From: Arenibacter nanhaiticus
GTDB lineage: Bacteria; Bacteroidota; Bacteroidia; Flavobacteriales; Flavobacteriaceae
Length of the DNA stretch: 64,000 nucleotides
Assembly (NCBI RefSeq): GCF_900141935.1
Contig: NZ_FQYX01000008.1
Location: 1 to 64,000 of the forward strand
Direction of reading: 5' to 3'
Shown here: piece after piece, positions 34,276 through 44,626 of the stretch
Layout of the letters: every line of letters begins with the position of its first letter
How positions within the stretch are numbered: the first letter of the stretch is position 1
Notes under the pieces: generated by a model
The model's database searches: none
What the model was told of the DNA's origin: nothing
What the model saw: only the letters and a program-made list of their open reading frames with translations
Program-made: the position numbers and the translations under genes

Positions 34276-35304
34276 TTATTTGATTAGAATACTCTTGTAG
34301 CGATCTAGGTTTTTTAGAGCAATACCAGTACCTCTGACAACGGCTCTTAAAGGATCTTCCGCGATATATACGGGAAGATCGGTTTTTTGCGACAATCTTT
34401 TATCCAATCCTCTTAACATAGAACCTCCACCGGCTAAATAAATACCGGTATTGTAAATATCGGCCGCCAATTCTGGAGGCGTCTGCGATAAGGTTTCCAT
34501 TACCGCGTCTTCTACCCTTAATATGGACTTGTCCAGTGCCTTCGCTATTTCGCGGTAAGAGACGGCAACTTGTTTTGGCTTTCCAGTTAAAAGATCGCGC
34601 CCTTGCACGGACATTTCATCTGGAGGTGTTTGCAAGTCTTCTGTCGCCGAACCTATCGTTATTTTTATGTTTTCGGCAGTAGTTTCCCCAACATAGAGGT
34701 TGTGCTGCGTTCGCATATAGTAAATAATGTCATTGGTAAAAACATCTCCTGCAATTTTAACGGATTTATCACATACAATTCCCCCTAAGGCAATAACCGC
34801 AATTTCGGTGGTACCCCCTCCTATATCAACGATCATATTTCCTTTTGGTTGCATGATATCCAGGCCAATACCAATGGCTGCTGCCATGGGCTCGTGAATA
34901 AGGTATACTTCTTTGCCATTCACTCTTTCGGCAGACTCTTTTACCGCGCGCATTTCTACCTCGGTAATGCCTGAAGGAATACAAATAACCAATCTTAATG
35001 CTGGAGGAAACCATTTTTTCTTTAAGGCCGGAATATTTTTAATAAACATCATGAGCATCTTTTCAGAGGCATCAAAATCTGCGATAACGCCATCTTTTAG
35101 AGGGCGTACGGTTTTGATGTTTTCATGTGTTTTTCCCTGCATCATGCTGGCTTCTTTCCCGACAGCAATAATTTTACCACTAATTCTGTCCCTAGCAACG
35201 ATCGATGGACAGTCTACTACCACCTTATCGTTGTGAATAATGAGGGTGTTAGCAGTTCCTAAGTCTATTGCTATTTCCTCGGTTAAGAAGTCAAAAAATC
35301 CCAT
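34276..35304 (-). CDS. mreB: actin-like cell-shape protein MreB
   Basis: MreB forms membrane-bound ATP-dependent filaments that orient side-wall synthesis. The 342-residue product has the phosphate-1 motif IAIDLGTANTLI, phosphate-2 VDIGGGTTEIAVIALGG, the connect motifs and the adenosine motif YLAGGGSMLRGLDKRL. Length is typical. It lies 54 bases after purH and 118 bases before mreC. Confidence 0.97.
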   Translation of the reverse strand: MGFFDFLTEEIAIDLGTANTLIIHNDKVVVDCPSIVARDRISGKIIAVGKEASMMQGKTHENIKTVRPLKDGVIADFDASEKMLMMFIKNIPALKKKWFPPALRLVICIPSGITEVEMRAVKESAERVNGKEVYLIHEPMAAAIGIGLDIMQPKGNMIVDIGGGTTEIAVIALGGIVCDKSVKIAGDVFTNDIIYYMRTQHNLYVGETTAENIKITIGSATEDLQTPPDEMSVQGRDLLTGKPKQVAVSYREIAKALDKSILRVEDAVMETLSQTPPELAADIYNTGIYLAGGGSMLRGLDKRLSQKTDLPVYIAEDPLRAVVRGTGIALKNLDRYKSILIK

Positions 35305-35358
35305 TTATTAATTGTTAGGTGTCTGTTTTTTAATGTATAATGCTCTAATGTATTAAAT

Positions 35359-36891
35359 TTAATGTTTAAAATGACGTGTTCCTGTCATAACCATTGCAAT
35401 TTTATTGTCATTACAATAATCAACACTCAATTGATCTTTGATTGATCCTCCTGGTTGTATAACGCTTGTTACCCCACTTTTATGCGCAATTTCTACACAG
35501 TCTGGGAATGGGAAAAAAGCATCACTGGCCATTACAGCCCCATTCAGGTCAAAATTAAAGGACTGTGCCTTGTGAATTGCCTGGTTCAAGGCGTCTACAC
35601 GAGAAGTCTGTCCTGTTCCACTAGCACATAATTGCTTGTTCTTTGCCAAAACAATAGTGTTGCTTTTGGTGTGCTTACATAATTTAGAAGCAAAAATCAA
35701 ATCTTCCAATTCTCTTGCCGATGGTTTCTCGGTAGTTACATTGGTTAGGTCTTCAAGAGTGTCGGTCTTATCGTCCTTTCCTTGTACCAATATTCCGTTT
35801 AGACATGTTCTTACCGTAGTTGTTGGTAAGGCAGCGTCCTTTTGGATTAAAATAATACGGTTCTTTTTTCCTTTTAGAAGTTCCAAGGCCTCGGCATCAT
35901 AACTTGGTGCAATTACGACCTCACAGAAAAGTCCGTGAATTTCTTGTGCCGTAGCCAAGTCAATGGTAGTATTACTGATCAATACCCCTCCAAAGGCTGA
36001 CACTGGATCTCCTGCCAAAGCATCTACATACGCTTGGTGAATAGTGCTTCTTGAAGCCAGCCCACAGGCGTTATTGTGCTTTAAAATAGCAAAAGTAGGC
36101 TCGTTTTCTTTAAATTCGTTGATAAGGTTCACGGCCGCATCAACATCTAACAAGTTGTTATAAGAAAGTTCTTTTCCGTTCAGTTTTTCGAACATAGCGT
36201 CGAAATCTCCAAAGAAGAATCCTTTTTGGTGTGGGTTTTCCCCGTAACGCAATACCTGGCCGTTATCTTCACTGATTTTTAAGGCAACCTCTTCTTGGTT
36301 TTGGTTAAAGTAGTTAAAGATAGCAGAATCGTAGTGAGAAGACACGTTGAACGATTTTGTGGCAAAACGTTTTCTGTCTTCCAAGGTAGTACTACCGTTT
36401 CCTTTGGTAATTATATCAAGAACTTCATCGTAATCCTTCATTGAAGAAACACAAAGAGTGTCTTTATAGTTTTTGGCAGCAGCTCTGATCAACGAAATTC
36501 CGCCTATATCTATTTTCTCGATAATATCTTGTTCTGAAGCACCGCTAGCAACCGTTTTTTCGAACGGATATAGGTCAACAATAACGATATCCAATTGCGG
36601 AATTTCAAATTCTTTTAATTGTTCCTGATCTTTCTCGTTGTCCTGTCGGTTTAAAATACCACCAAAAACTTTTGGGTGTAATGTTTTAACCCTGCCGCCC
36701 AAAATAGACGGATAGCTGGTAACGTCTTCCACAGGAACTACATCAATGCCTAATTCTTTTATAAAGGTTTCAGTGCCTCCAGTAGAATAGATGGTTATAC
36801 CTAGTTCGTTAAACTTTTTTACTAAGGGCTCTAGGCCATCTTTATGAAATACAGAAATTAAGGCTGAAGTAGCTTTTTTTGTGGTACTCAT
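35359..36891 (-). CDS. purH: bifunctional AICAR transformylase/IMP cyclohydrolase
   Basis: PurH carries out the last two steps of IMP synthesis. The 510-residue product has an N-terminal MGS-like cyclohydrolase domain (STGGTETFIKELG, RVKTLHPKVFGGIL, DLYPFEKTV, EKIDIGGISLIRAAAKN) and a C-terminal transformylase domain with LKHNNACGLAS and SAFGGVLISN. The frame runs to 36948, but the ATG at 36891 matches the family start (ALISVFHKDGLEPLV). It is the first gene of the run leading into mreBCD, an arrangement common in Flavobacteriia that ties purine supply to a shape operon. Confidence 0.97.
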   Translation of the reverse strand: MSTTKKATSALISVFHKDGLEPLVKKFNELGITIYSTGGTETFIKELGIDVVPVEDVTSYPSILGGRVKTLHPKVFGGILNRQDNEKDQEQLKEFEIPQLDIVIVDLYPFEKTVASGASEQDIIEKIDIGGISLIRAAAKNYKDTLCVSSMKDYDEVLDIITKGNGSTTLEDRKRFATKSFNVSSHYDSAIFNYFNQNQEEVALKISEDNGQVLRYGENPHQKGFFFGDFDAMFEKLNGKELSYNNLLDVDAAVNLINEFKENEPTFAILKHNNACGLASRSTIHQAYVDALAGDPVSAFGGVLISNTTIDLATAQEIHGLFCEVVIAPSYDAEALELLKGKKNRIILIQKDAALPTTTVRTCLNGILVQGKDDKTDTLEDLTNVTTEKPSARELEDLIFASKLCKHTKSNTIVLAKNKQLCASGTGQTSRVDALNQAIHKAQSFNFDLNGAVMASDAFFPFPDCVEIAHKSGVTSVIQPGGSIKDQLSVDYCNDNKIAMVMTGTRHFKH

Positions 36892-36925
36892 TTTTATGTG
36901 CTTATTGTTAAGGATTATAAGGACG

Positions 36926-36933
36926 CAAAAGTA
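36926..36933 (-). promoter_or_regulatory. -7 box upstream of purH
   Basis: TACTTTTG on minus lies 34 bases upstream of the purH ATG. A TTG is present but only 12 bases further up, so the -33 element is not clear. Confidence 0.45.
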
Positions 36934-36983
36934 ATATTTTGAGCGCAAATAACAGTAGTAATACTAATAATCAATGGAAAGTT

Positions 36984-37436
36984 TTATAGAATTTCTGCTA
37001 CTTTCGCATTTATGTATTCCAAAAAGCGTTCATCGGCTTCGGAAAAGGGATCAGCGGTATTAGAATCTATGTCTATTTGTCCTATGTTTTTGCCATTGAC
37101 AAACAATGGGACAACAATTTCAGCTTTTACCGTAATGCTACATGCTATATAGTTGTCCTGTGCTTTTACATCGGGGACAACAAAATTTTGGTTGGATACC
37201 GCTACTTGTCCACAAATACCCTTGCCAAAAGGAATAATCGTATGGTCTGTCGGTGCTCCGGCATAAGGCCCTAGTTTTAGCTCCTCCTTGTCTCCATTTT
37301 TAAAATAAAAGCCCACCCAATCGTAATAAGGGACATTTTCCTGTAAAAGCGTACAAACAGCTTGTAGTTTTTCTGTGGTATCTATTTCTTTATCCTCAAG
37401 GATAAGTGTAACTTTTGGTCGTAATGCCTCTAACAT
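36984..37436 (-). CDS. GAF-domain free-methionine-(R)-sulfoxide reductase-like protein
   Basis: This 150-residue single-GAF protein resembles fRMsr (E. coli YebR type), which reduces free methionine-R-sulfoxide. It keeps VGFYFKNGDKEELKLGPYAG, the Cys in GKGICGQVA and the Cys in NYIACSITVKAEIVVP, which correspond to the redox cysteines of the family. The frame extends to a TTG at 37454, but that codon overlaps a -7 box, so the ATG at 37436 is chosen. It complements MsrA and MsrB, encoded 9 kb away, which act on protein-bound methionine. Confidence 0.85.
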   Translation of the reverse strand: MLEALRPKVTLILEDKEIDTTEKLQAVCTLLQENVPYYDWVGFYFKNGDKEELKLGPYAGAPTDHTIIPFGKGICGQVAVSNQNFVVPDVKAQDNYIACSITVKAEIVVPLFVNGKNIGQIDIDSNTADPFSEADERFLEYINAKVAEIL

Positions 37437-37451
37437 AAAAATAAATTTGTT

Positions 37452-37459
37452 CAAAAATA
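37452..37459 (-). promoter_or_regulatory. -7 box upstream of the fRMsr-like gene
   Basis: TATTTTTG on minus lies 15 bases upstream of the ATG at 37436 and excludes the TTG at 37454 as start. No TTG at the usual -33 spacing is seen. Confidence 0.45.
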
Positions 37460-37580
37460 AGGCTAATTCAAAATATTTTCATGGTAAAGTGCCTAAAATT
37501 AAGTTGATAAACTACCTAAAATTTAGTTAATGTTATTTGGAGGATTCCTAATTTTGCGCTTATTGTATACTTTAGCACTT

Positions 37581-37997
37581 ATGAAAGGAAAGGCTTTTAG
37601 GATCGTATCGACCGTGATGGCATTTTTGATGCTACTCTCCAGCGTGTCTTGGACCATAGAAAAGCACTACTGTATGGGAAGCCTTATCGATGTGGCTTTT
37701 TTTCATAAGCCGGATAGCTGTGGGATGCCTTTGGACGATACCGTGGTTTCCCAAGCCGTGATCAGCGATCTCAATGCCTGTTGCAGTAACGAAATCATTA
37801 CTATCCCAGGACAAGAGGAATTAAATTTGTCCTCTGGAAGTTTTGATTTGGATCAACATGTATTCCTTGCGGCATATGTTTTCTCCTATTACAACTTATT
37901 TAATGTGGCTCCGGAACGTCTTGTTCCTTTCAGCGATTATCAGCCTCCAATGGTGGTCAAGGACATTTGTGTGCTGGACCAGGTTTTTCTAATTTGA
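37581..37997 (+). CDS. HYC_CC_PP-family secreted protein
   Basis: The 138-residue product has a signal peptide (residues about 5-25) and the three conserved spots that name the family: HYC in EKHYCMGS, CC in LNACCSNE and PP in DYQPPM. A further Cys lies in PDSCGMP. Cysteines and histidines in a secreted protein suggest metal binding. It precedes a TonB-dependent receptor and a periplasmic HMA protein on the same strand. The frame is open from 37530, but the ATG at 37581 gives a proper signal peptide. Function is not established. Confidence 0.8.
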   Translation: MKGKAFRIVSTVMAFLMLLSSVSWTIEKHYCMGSLIDVAFFHKPDSCGMPLDDTVVSQAVISDLNACCSNEIITIPGQEELNLSSGSFDLDQHVFLAAYVFSYYNLFNVAPERLVPFSDYQPPMVVKDICVLDQVFLI

Positions 37998-38171
37998 TTT
38001 TTCAGGGTTTTAAGTAAGGTGCTTGCCGTTTTTTAATGGGGAGCATGACTTGGTATTTTATCAAGAGAAAATTATTTTTAATAAATTGAAAATTCCAAGG
38101 TGTCCTTATAAATAAGGCTTTCTACGGCTATATGGGTATCTTGATCAAGAAAATTATAATACTTAAACTCA

Positions 38172-40403
38172 ATGAAATTTTATATTTTTTTATTGTTGTT
38201 GCTTCCTTGTGTGGCCTTGTCACAAAGTAAGGTAGAAGGAAGGATCAACGAAGCCAATGCCGAAAACAAACCCATGGGGCTTGCTGGTGCCAATGTGTAT
38301 TGGTTGAACTCTCCGATAGGTACGGTCACCAAGGACGACGGTAGTTTTGTGATACCTTTTGATGCTGCATATTCGCACTTGGTCATTAGTTATGTGGGTT
38401 TTGAGACCGATACCTTGCAGATAAGTGCCCCAAAAAAGGTGCAGCATTGGATGCGTCCTGCTAATTCCTTGGACGAGGTCGTTGTGCAGCAAAAAAGGGA
38501 GGCTGTTCAAAAGTCTTTCTTCAGCACTCAAAATGTGGTCACCATTAATAGTGCGGAACTGCTAAAAGCGGCTTGTTGTAACCTGTCGGAAAGCTTTGAA
38601 ACTAACCCGGCCATAGACGTAAACTTTTCCGATGCCCTTACGGGAACCAAACAAATACAAATGTTGGGACTTACCAGTCCATATTTGTTAATTACCCAAG
38701 AGAATATTCCCATGGTGAGAGGCGCTTCTCAGGCCTATGGGTTGACCTTTACCCCTGGGACATGGGTAGAGAGCATTCAGATAACCAAAGGAGCCGGGAG
38801 CGTAGTCAATGGCTATGAAAGTATTTCGGGCCAGATTAATACCGAATTGGTGAAGCCTTTTACTGATAATGCTTTGTTTGTGAACGGCTATGCGAATTTA
38901 AACGGCAGGTTAGAATTGAATACTCACTTTAATAAAAAACTGACCGATAAATTAAGTACCGGACTCTATGTTCATGGAAGTGAAAGAAGGGTGAAGGAGG
39001 ATGAGAACAAGGACGGATTTTTAGATGCTCCCTTGGGCAAGCAGATCAATGTTTTAAATAGATGGCAATACCAAAATGCAACAACGGGTTGGGTAGGTTT
39101 TTTTAACGTACGTTTTTTAAATGATGAAAAGCAATTAGGCGAAACCCGCTTTGATGCCGATACAGATAAGTTTACCGAAAACGCCTGGGGGAGCGAGATC
39201 GATACCAGAAGGTTCGATACTTCGGTGAAATTGGGGTATGTATTTCCCGAACTTCCTTTTCAGAGTCTTGGCTTTCAGGCGGCGTATAACATTCATAAGC
39301 AAGATTCTTATTTTGGTCTTAACCAATACAATATTGATCATGAGAGTTTGTACAGTAACCTAGTGTTTAATTCTATCATCGGCAATACCTTTAATAAGTT
39401 TAAAACGGGTCTTACTTTTGCCTACGACGGGTATAACGAATTGGTAAATGTGCAGGATTACTCCAGAACCGATAAATCTGCCGGTGCCTTCTTTGAATAT
39501 AGTTATGACAACCAAAAGGCCTTAAGCTTAACGGCTGGTGTCCGTGTAGACACCCACAATGCCCTTGGTGCCTTTATTACCCCAAGGGCACATATACGTT
39601 ACATTCCTTGGGAGAATGCCACGCTTAGGGCTTCTGTAGGCCGAGGAAGGCGCGCAGCGAACATCTTTGCAGAAAACCAACAGTTGTTCGGTTCCTCGAG
39701 GCAAATTTTAGTAGAAGGGGGTAACAGGGGTATTTATGGGTTGCAACCAGAAGATGCTTGGAACTATGGCGTGAGTTTTTTACATGGATTTAGGTTGTTT
39801 AATAGGCCAGGGAGTATATCCTTGGATTATTATGTGACCGATTTTAAAAATCAGGTGGTCGTAGATTGGGAGCGGAAGCAGGAAGTGTCCTTTTATAATT
39901 TGGAAGGAAAGAGCAAGGCCAATAGTTTTCAGATCGAAGTAAATCACGATATCCTGAAAAATGTAGAACTAAGGACAGCCTACAAATTTTATGATGTTAG
40001 CACCGATTACAAATCGGGTTCGCTACAAAAGCCTTTACAGGCCCAGCATCGGTTTTTTGCGAATTTGGGATATGCTACCACCGCGAACCAAAGGGGAGGG
40101 CAGTGGCGATTCGATTATACCTTGCATAGTTTGGGGAAACAACGATTGCCTGCCAGTACTGCTGCTGCTTCAGAAACGATGAATGTCTATTCTCCTACCT
40201 ACAGTCTGATGAATAGTCAGGTTACCAGAGTTTTTAATGCGCAATTTGAGATATATGTAGGCGGGGAAAATTTAACTAATTTTACCCAAGAGGATGCTGT
40301 GATAGGTGCCGATAATCCTTTCGGCCCCGATTTTGATACCGCTATTGTGTATGCCCCAATTATGGGACGAATGTTCTATGCAGGGTTTAGGTTTAAAATA
40401 TAA
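38172..40403 (+). CDS. TonB-dependent outer-membrane receptor, putative metal receptor
   Basis: The 743-residue product has a signal peptide ending in ALSQ and a carboxypeptidase-like beta domain (about residues 20-95: GLAGANVYWLNSPIGTVTKD, YVGFETDTL). A plug follows (about 115-220: AACCNLSESFETNPAI, LGLTSPYLLITQENIP, GAGSVVNGYESISGQIN), then a beta-barrel ending in GRMFYAGFRFKI. It would import a substrate across the outer membrane with TonB/ExbBD energy. The AACC pair in the plug and the neighbouring HYC_CC_PP and HMA proteins suggest a metal ion or chelate, most likely copper or zinc; this is inference from context. Confidence 0.88.
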   Translation: MKFYIFLLLLLPCVALSQSKVEGRINEANAENKPMGLAGANVYWLNSPIGTVTKDDGSFVIPFDAAYSHLVISYVGFETDTLQISAPKKVQHWMRPANSLDEVVVQQKREAVQKSFFSTQNVVTINSAELLKAACCNLSESFETNPAIDVNFSDALTGTKQIQMLGLTSPYLLITQENIPMVRGASQAYGLTFTPGTWVESIQITKGAGSVVNGYESISGQINTELVKPFTDNALFVNGYANLNGRLELNTHFNKKLTDKLSTGLYVHGSERRVKEDENKDGFLDAPLGKQINVLNRWQYQNATTGWVGFFNVRFLNDEKQLGETRFDADTDKFTENAWGSEIDTRRFDTSVKLGYVFPELPFQSLGFQAAYNIHKQDSYFGLNQYNIDHESLYSNLVFNSIIGNTFNKFKTGLTFAYDGYNELVNVQDYSRTDKSAGAFFEYSYDNQKALSLTAGVRVDTHNALGAFITPRAHIRYIPWENATLRASVGRGRRAANIFAENQQLFGSSRQILVEGGNRGIYGLQPEDAWNYGVSFLHGFRLFNRPGSISLDYYVTDFKNQVVVDWERKQEVSFYNLEGKSKANSFQIEVNHDILKNVELRTAYKFYDVSTDYKSGSLQKPLQAQHRFFANLGYATTANQRGGQWRFDYTLHSLGKQRLPASTAAASETMNVYSPTYSLMNSQVTRVFNAQFEIYVGGENLTNFTQEDAVIGADNPFGPDFDTAIVYAPIMGRMFYAGFRFKI

Positions 40404-40480
40404 CAGAGCGATTGGGGCGTAGGACGAATTGATTAATAGACAAGTAAGTATATATAAAGTAATTTATAAAATAAAGACAG

Positions 40481-40837
40481 ATGAAAAAAATAATTTTAGG
40501 AGTGGTATTTGCTTTTGTTTCTGTGGTAGTGAGCGCACAGGAAAAGAATAAAAAGATGAGTTTTGAAGTCGATGGAAAATGCGTGATGTGCAAAGAGCGT
40601 ATAGAGCAGGCGGTATTGGGTGTAAAAGGAGTGAAGTATGCTTCTTGGGATATTCCGACACATGAATTATCCTTAATTGTAGATGAGCGCAAAACCAATG
40701 CGATGAAAATAAAAACGGCTATTGTTGCGGTTGGGCACGACACCAAAGAATTAAAGGCAACCGAGGAAGTATACGATAAGATACATCCTTGCTGTAAGTA
40801 CCGAGAAGACAATACCGATGATAGCGGAAAGCACTAG
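40481..40837 (+). CDS. periplasmic heavy-metal-associated (HMA) domain protein
   Basis: The 118-residue product has a signal peptide ending in VSAQ and one HMA ferredoxin-like domain: FEVDGKCVMCKERIEQAVLG holds the metal-binding CxxC, followed by GVKYASWDIPTHEL. A second Cys pair (HPCCKYRED) lies near the C-terminus and could be an extra ligand site. It would carry a soft metal in the periplasm. It lies 77 bases after the TonB-dependent receptor, probably in one transcript. Confidence 0.88.
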   Translation: MKKIILGVVFAFVSVVVSAQEKNKKMSFEVDGKCVMCKERIEQAVLGVKGVKYASWDIPTHELSLIVDERKTNAMKIKTAIVAVGHDTKELKATEEVYDKIHPCCKYREDNTDDSGKH

Positions 40838-40994
40838 AAGTGTTTAGAAATTTAAGGAGGATTCCTAGTCCGGCTAGAGCGGGCTGGGAAAGCCTCTCTT
40901 TAAAATGTGTCGTTGAGGTTTCAATATTTTCCAAGCTAGGTTTCTAAGGGGGACCCTTTAAAGGTCTAGGATTTTTATCTTAGTTCGTTATTTT
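40838..40994 (+). other. spacer after the HMA gene
   Basis: No gene, clear promoter or strong terminator is seen here. Together with repeat copy C and the groL terminator it makes a 359-base convergent spacer between the metal genes and groL. Confidence 0.5.
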
Positions 40995-41076
40995 GCGTTA
41001 GGGATCGCAGCGGCATCCCCGCAGCTGCGCAAGGGATATAGCGAAGAGCCCGCCCGACCTAGGAGGGAACGCCCAA
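40995..41076 (+). repeat. dispersed hairpin repeat, copy C
   Basis: This 82-base copy has the same frame as copy B: GCGTTAGGGA, GCAGCGGCATCCC, GGGATATAGCGAAG and GGGAACGCCC. The loop holds a palindrome, CGCAGCTGCG, which extends the inner stem. It sits between the 3' ends of the HMA gene and groL. Confidence 0.85.
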
Positions 41077-41133
41077 AGGAGTATGCTAAAAGATATAGGA
41101 ATTGAACCTTTACCTAGTATTTGGTATAAAAAT

Positions 41134-41168
41134 AAAAACCGTCTCTGGAATTCCAAAGACGGTTTTTT
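41134..41168 (-). terminator. terminator of groES-groEL
   Basis: AAAAACCGTCT (from 41134) faces AGACGGTTTTTT (to 41168), with an inner TGGAATTCCA palindrome extending the stem after one mismatch. Both strands have T-runs, so it can also stop plus-strand read-through. It begins 29 bases past the groEL stop codon. Confidence 0.85.
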
Positions 41169-41196
41169 GCGTTTTAAGGCATGCTGTAGTGTGCTA

Positions 41197-42876
<1,680 letters not shown>

Positions 42877-42924
42877 TTATTTGATTTGTATTTGTCGTTA
42901 GCTTGCGCTAGAAAGAAATACAGA

Positions 42925-43203
42925 TTATATGATTGCTAAGATGTCGCTTTCGCGCATCATCAGGTATTCTGTGCCTTCAAGTTTTAATTCCGTACCGGCG
43001 TATTTTCCGTAAAGAACTGTGTCTCCAACAACAACGGTAACTTTTTCGTCCTTTGTACCTGGACCAACAGCAACAACTTTACCTTTTTGTGGTTTTTCTT
43101 TTGCGGTATCTGGGATATAAAGACCTGAAGCAGTCTTTGTTTCAGCAGCCATAGGCTCTATAAGAACTCTATCCGCTAACGGTTTAATGCTAAGTTTAGC
43201 CAT
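42925..43203 (-). CDS. groS: 10-kDa co-chaperonin GroES
   Basis: GroES caps the GroEL cage. The 92-residue product has [20 protein letters not shown], the mobile loop [16 protein letters not shown] and [18 protein letters not shown]. It is first in the groES-groEL operon. Upstream there is no TAnnTTTG box but a GG-N10-GC palindrome resembling a sigma-54 promoter, and the preceding secG operon is closed off by its own terminator. Confidence 0.98.
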   Translation of the reverse strand: MAKLSIKPLADRVLIEPMAAETKTASGLYIPDTAKEKPQKGKVVAVGPGTKDEKVTVVVGDTVLYGKYAGTELKLEGTEYLMMRESDILAII

Positions 43204-43241
43204 ATTATTAGATTTTTATTATTTAATTATTTTGCATTAAC

Positions 43242-43260
43242 ATGGCAGAAATTATGCCAT
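43242..43260 (-). promoter_or_regulatory. sigma-54-like promoter of groES-groEL
   Basis: On minus, TGGCATAATTTCTGC has GG and GC exactly 10 bases apart, as in the sigma-54 consensus TGGCAC-N5-TTGC. It lies about 40 bases upstream of the groES start, leaving a leader of about 30 bases. The site is also a perfect inverted repeat, ATGGCA-N7-TGCCAT, so a repressor operator is an alternative reading. No -7 TAnnTTTG box was found between the secG terminator and groES. Confidence 0.5.
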
Positions 43261-43288
43261 CTGTATAAAACTGACACTTTGTTAAAAC

Positions 43289-43324
43289 AAAAATGCCAGC
43301 TTGTCATTAAAGCTGGCATTTTTT
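43289..43324 (-). terminator. terminator of the miaB-secG operon
   Basis: AATGCCAGCTT (43292-43302) and AAGCTGGCATT (43310-43320) form a perfect 11-bp stem flanked by A and T runs. It starts 25 bases past secG and separates that operon from groES. Confidence 0.9.
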
Positions 43325-43348
43325 ATATGTTATGTGAGTGTAGTTGTG

Positions 43349-43702
43349 TTATTCTGCACTGTCCTGTGGTGTTTCCAATTTAGTGGCAGGCGCTACTGGT
43401 TGCGCTTGCTCAGTTTTGGTTTCGACAGGGGCGCCATTCAGTAATTTTGAATCGTTACCGCTGAAATTTCCTTTTACGGCTACGTTCGAAAGTAAAATAA
43501 GGACAACTAATAAAGTTGCTAATGTCCAGGTACTCTTATCTAAGAAGTCACCTGTTTTCTTTACTCCTCCTACGACTTGGTTACTGGCTCCAAAGCTCGA
43601 AGATAGTCCGCCTCCTTTAGGGTTTTGTACCATTATTACAAGCATTAATAATAAGCAAACCAGGATGATAAGTGCCAAGAATATTGTAAACGTTGTATTC
43701 AT
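43349..43702 (-). CDS. secG: preprotein translocase subunit SecG
   Basis: SecG is the small inner-membrane partner of SecYE. The 117-residue product has two membrane helices around the conserved loop VQNPKGGGLSSSFGASNQ, then VKKTGDFLDKSTWTLA. The C-terminal tail is rich in Pro, Gln and Ala, longer than in E. coli but usual in this class. It lies 3 bases after the TPR gene and ends the operon. Confidence 0.95.
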   Translation of the reverse strand: MNTTFTIFLALIILVCLLLMLVIMVQNPKGGGLSSSFGASNQVVGGVKKTGDFLDKSTWTLATLLVVLILLSNVAVKGNFSGNDSKLLNGAPVETKTEQAQPVAPATKLETPQDSAE

Positions 43703-43705
43703 TCT

Positions 43706-44623
43706 CTAAAGGTTTTCGTGTTGTATTTTTTCTATCTCTTTTATTCGGTCAGCAAAGAAACTACTTTTTTCTGGATATTTCAAACTTAAAATCTTGTAAG
43801 CCTGAATTGCTTTTTTATATTTCTTCTGTTCTAGATATACTTTTGCCAGGGTTACGGTCATTAATTGATTTTGATCAAAGGTGACAGATTCGGCAATATT
43901 AACCTTGGTGGTATTTTCTTTAGGGACTATTTTGGGGTTGTTCTCAATGAATTTATCGATGAGTTCAAACTTTTTGGTCTTAAGGCTATTCATCTTTTTT
44001 TGTGAAGCGTTTTCCTTGTTGGGGCTAGGTGGGTTGATAGTTTCTCTTGTTACAGGATCTTGATTGGTTAATTGCAACCATTCCCCGAAGGAATATTTTT
44101 CTTTTTTTGTAAACGGCAAAGGCTGCCCGATCTCCAGTGTATCCTCAACTTTTTTTTTGTCCTTTGCAATAGATAGGTCTATTTTGGGATCCTTGGATTT
44201 GAAAAGGGAAGGGTCTAGGAGGTTGTCAGCATCTTTTTTGGTTCTTGGCAGGGGTTCGTCTTCCGAGCTTGCTATAAGGGCTTTACTTTCCTTAAAATCC
44301 TGAACAAGTTCTTCCGAAACAATTTCGGTGTCGTTCAAGGAGGTCGATTTTCCCGAAATAGAATCGGCAATGCCATTTTGAAGAAAATCTTTGGAAGTAA
44401 TAAAGTCGAACAATATATCCCGGTCCGCTGTATAGGCTGCCGTAATTTTTAGGGCATTGTTGTATTTAAAACTGTTAAGGTTCTTTAGTCCTTTTAGATG
44501 TAAGGCTCTTGCTGCCTGGAAATATGGGTATTCGGCCAGTACATCTTCTAGGTGATTGGTCTGTACAGGGGTAACGACCTTGTCCGGGTGTTGTAATAGA
44601 TATGTAAAGTCCTGTACGTTCAT
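43706..44623 (-). CDS. TPR-like cytosolic protein, unknown function
   Basis: The 305-residue product lacks a signal peptide. The N-terminus (DFTYLLQHPDKVVTPVQ, YFQAARALHLKGLK) and C-terminus (QLMTVTLAKVYLEQKKYKKA, IQAYKILSLKYPEKSSFF) are helical with TPR spacing; the last matches a good TPR. The middle (about residues 95-235) is charged and low in complexity, probably disordered. It sits 3 bases from both lptE and secG, in an operon for envelope export. No function is known to me. Confidence 0.7.
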   Translation of the reverse strand: MNVQDFTYLLQHPDKVVTPVQTNHLEDVLAEYPYFQAARALHLKGLKNLNSFKYNNALKITAAYTADRDILFDFITSKDFLQNGIADSISGKSTSLNDTEIVSEELVQDFKESKALIASSEDEPLPRTKKDADNLLDPSLFKSKDPKIDLSIAKDKKKVEDTLEIGQPLPFTKKEKYSFGEWLQLTNQDPVTRETINPPSPNKENASQKKMNSLKTKKFELIDKFIENNPKIVPKENTTKVNIAESVTFDQNQLMTVTLAKVYLEQKKYKKAIQAYKILSLKYPEKSSFFADRIKEIEKIQHENL

Positions 44624-44626
44624 GGT

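Noticed and set aside
43242-43260. CIRCE-type HrcA operator at groES
   Set aside because: The arms (ATGGCA, 7-base gap) do not match the 9-base CIRCE arms with a 9-base gap.
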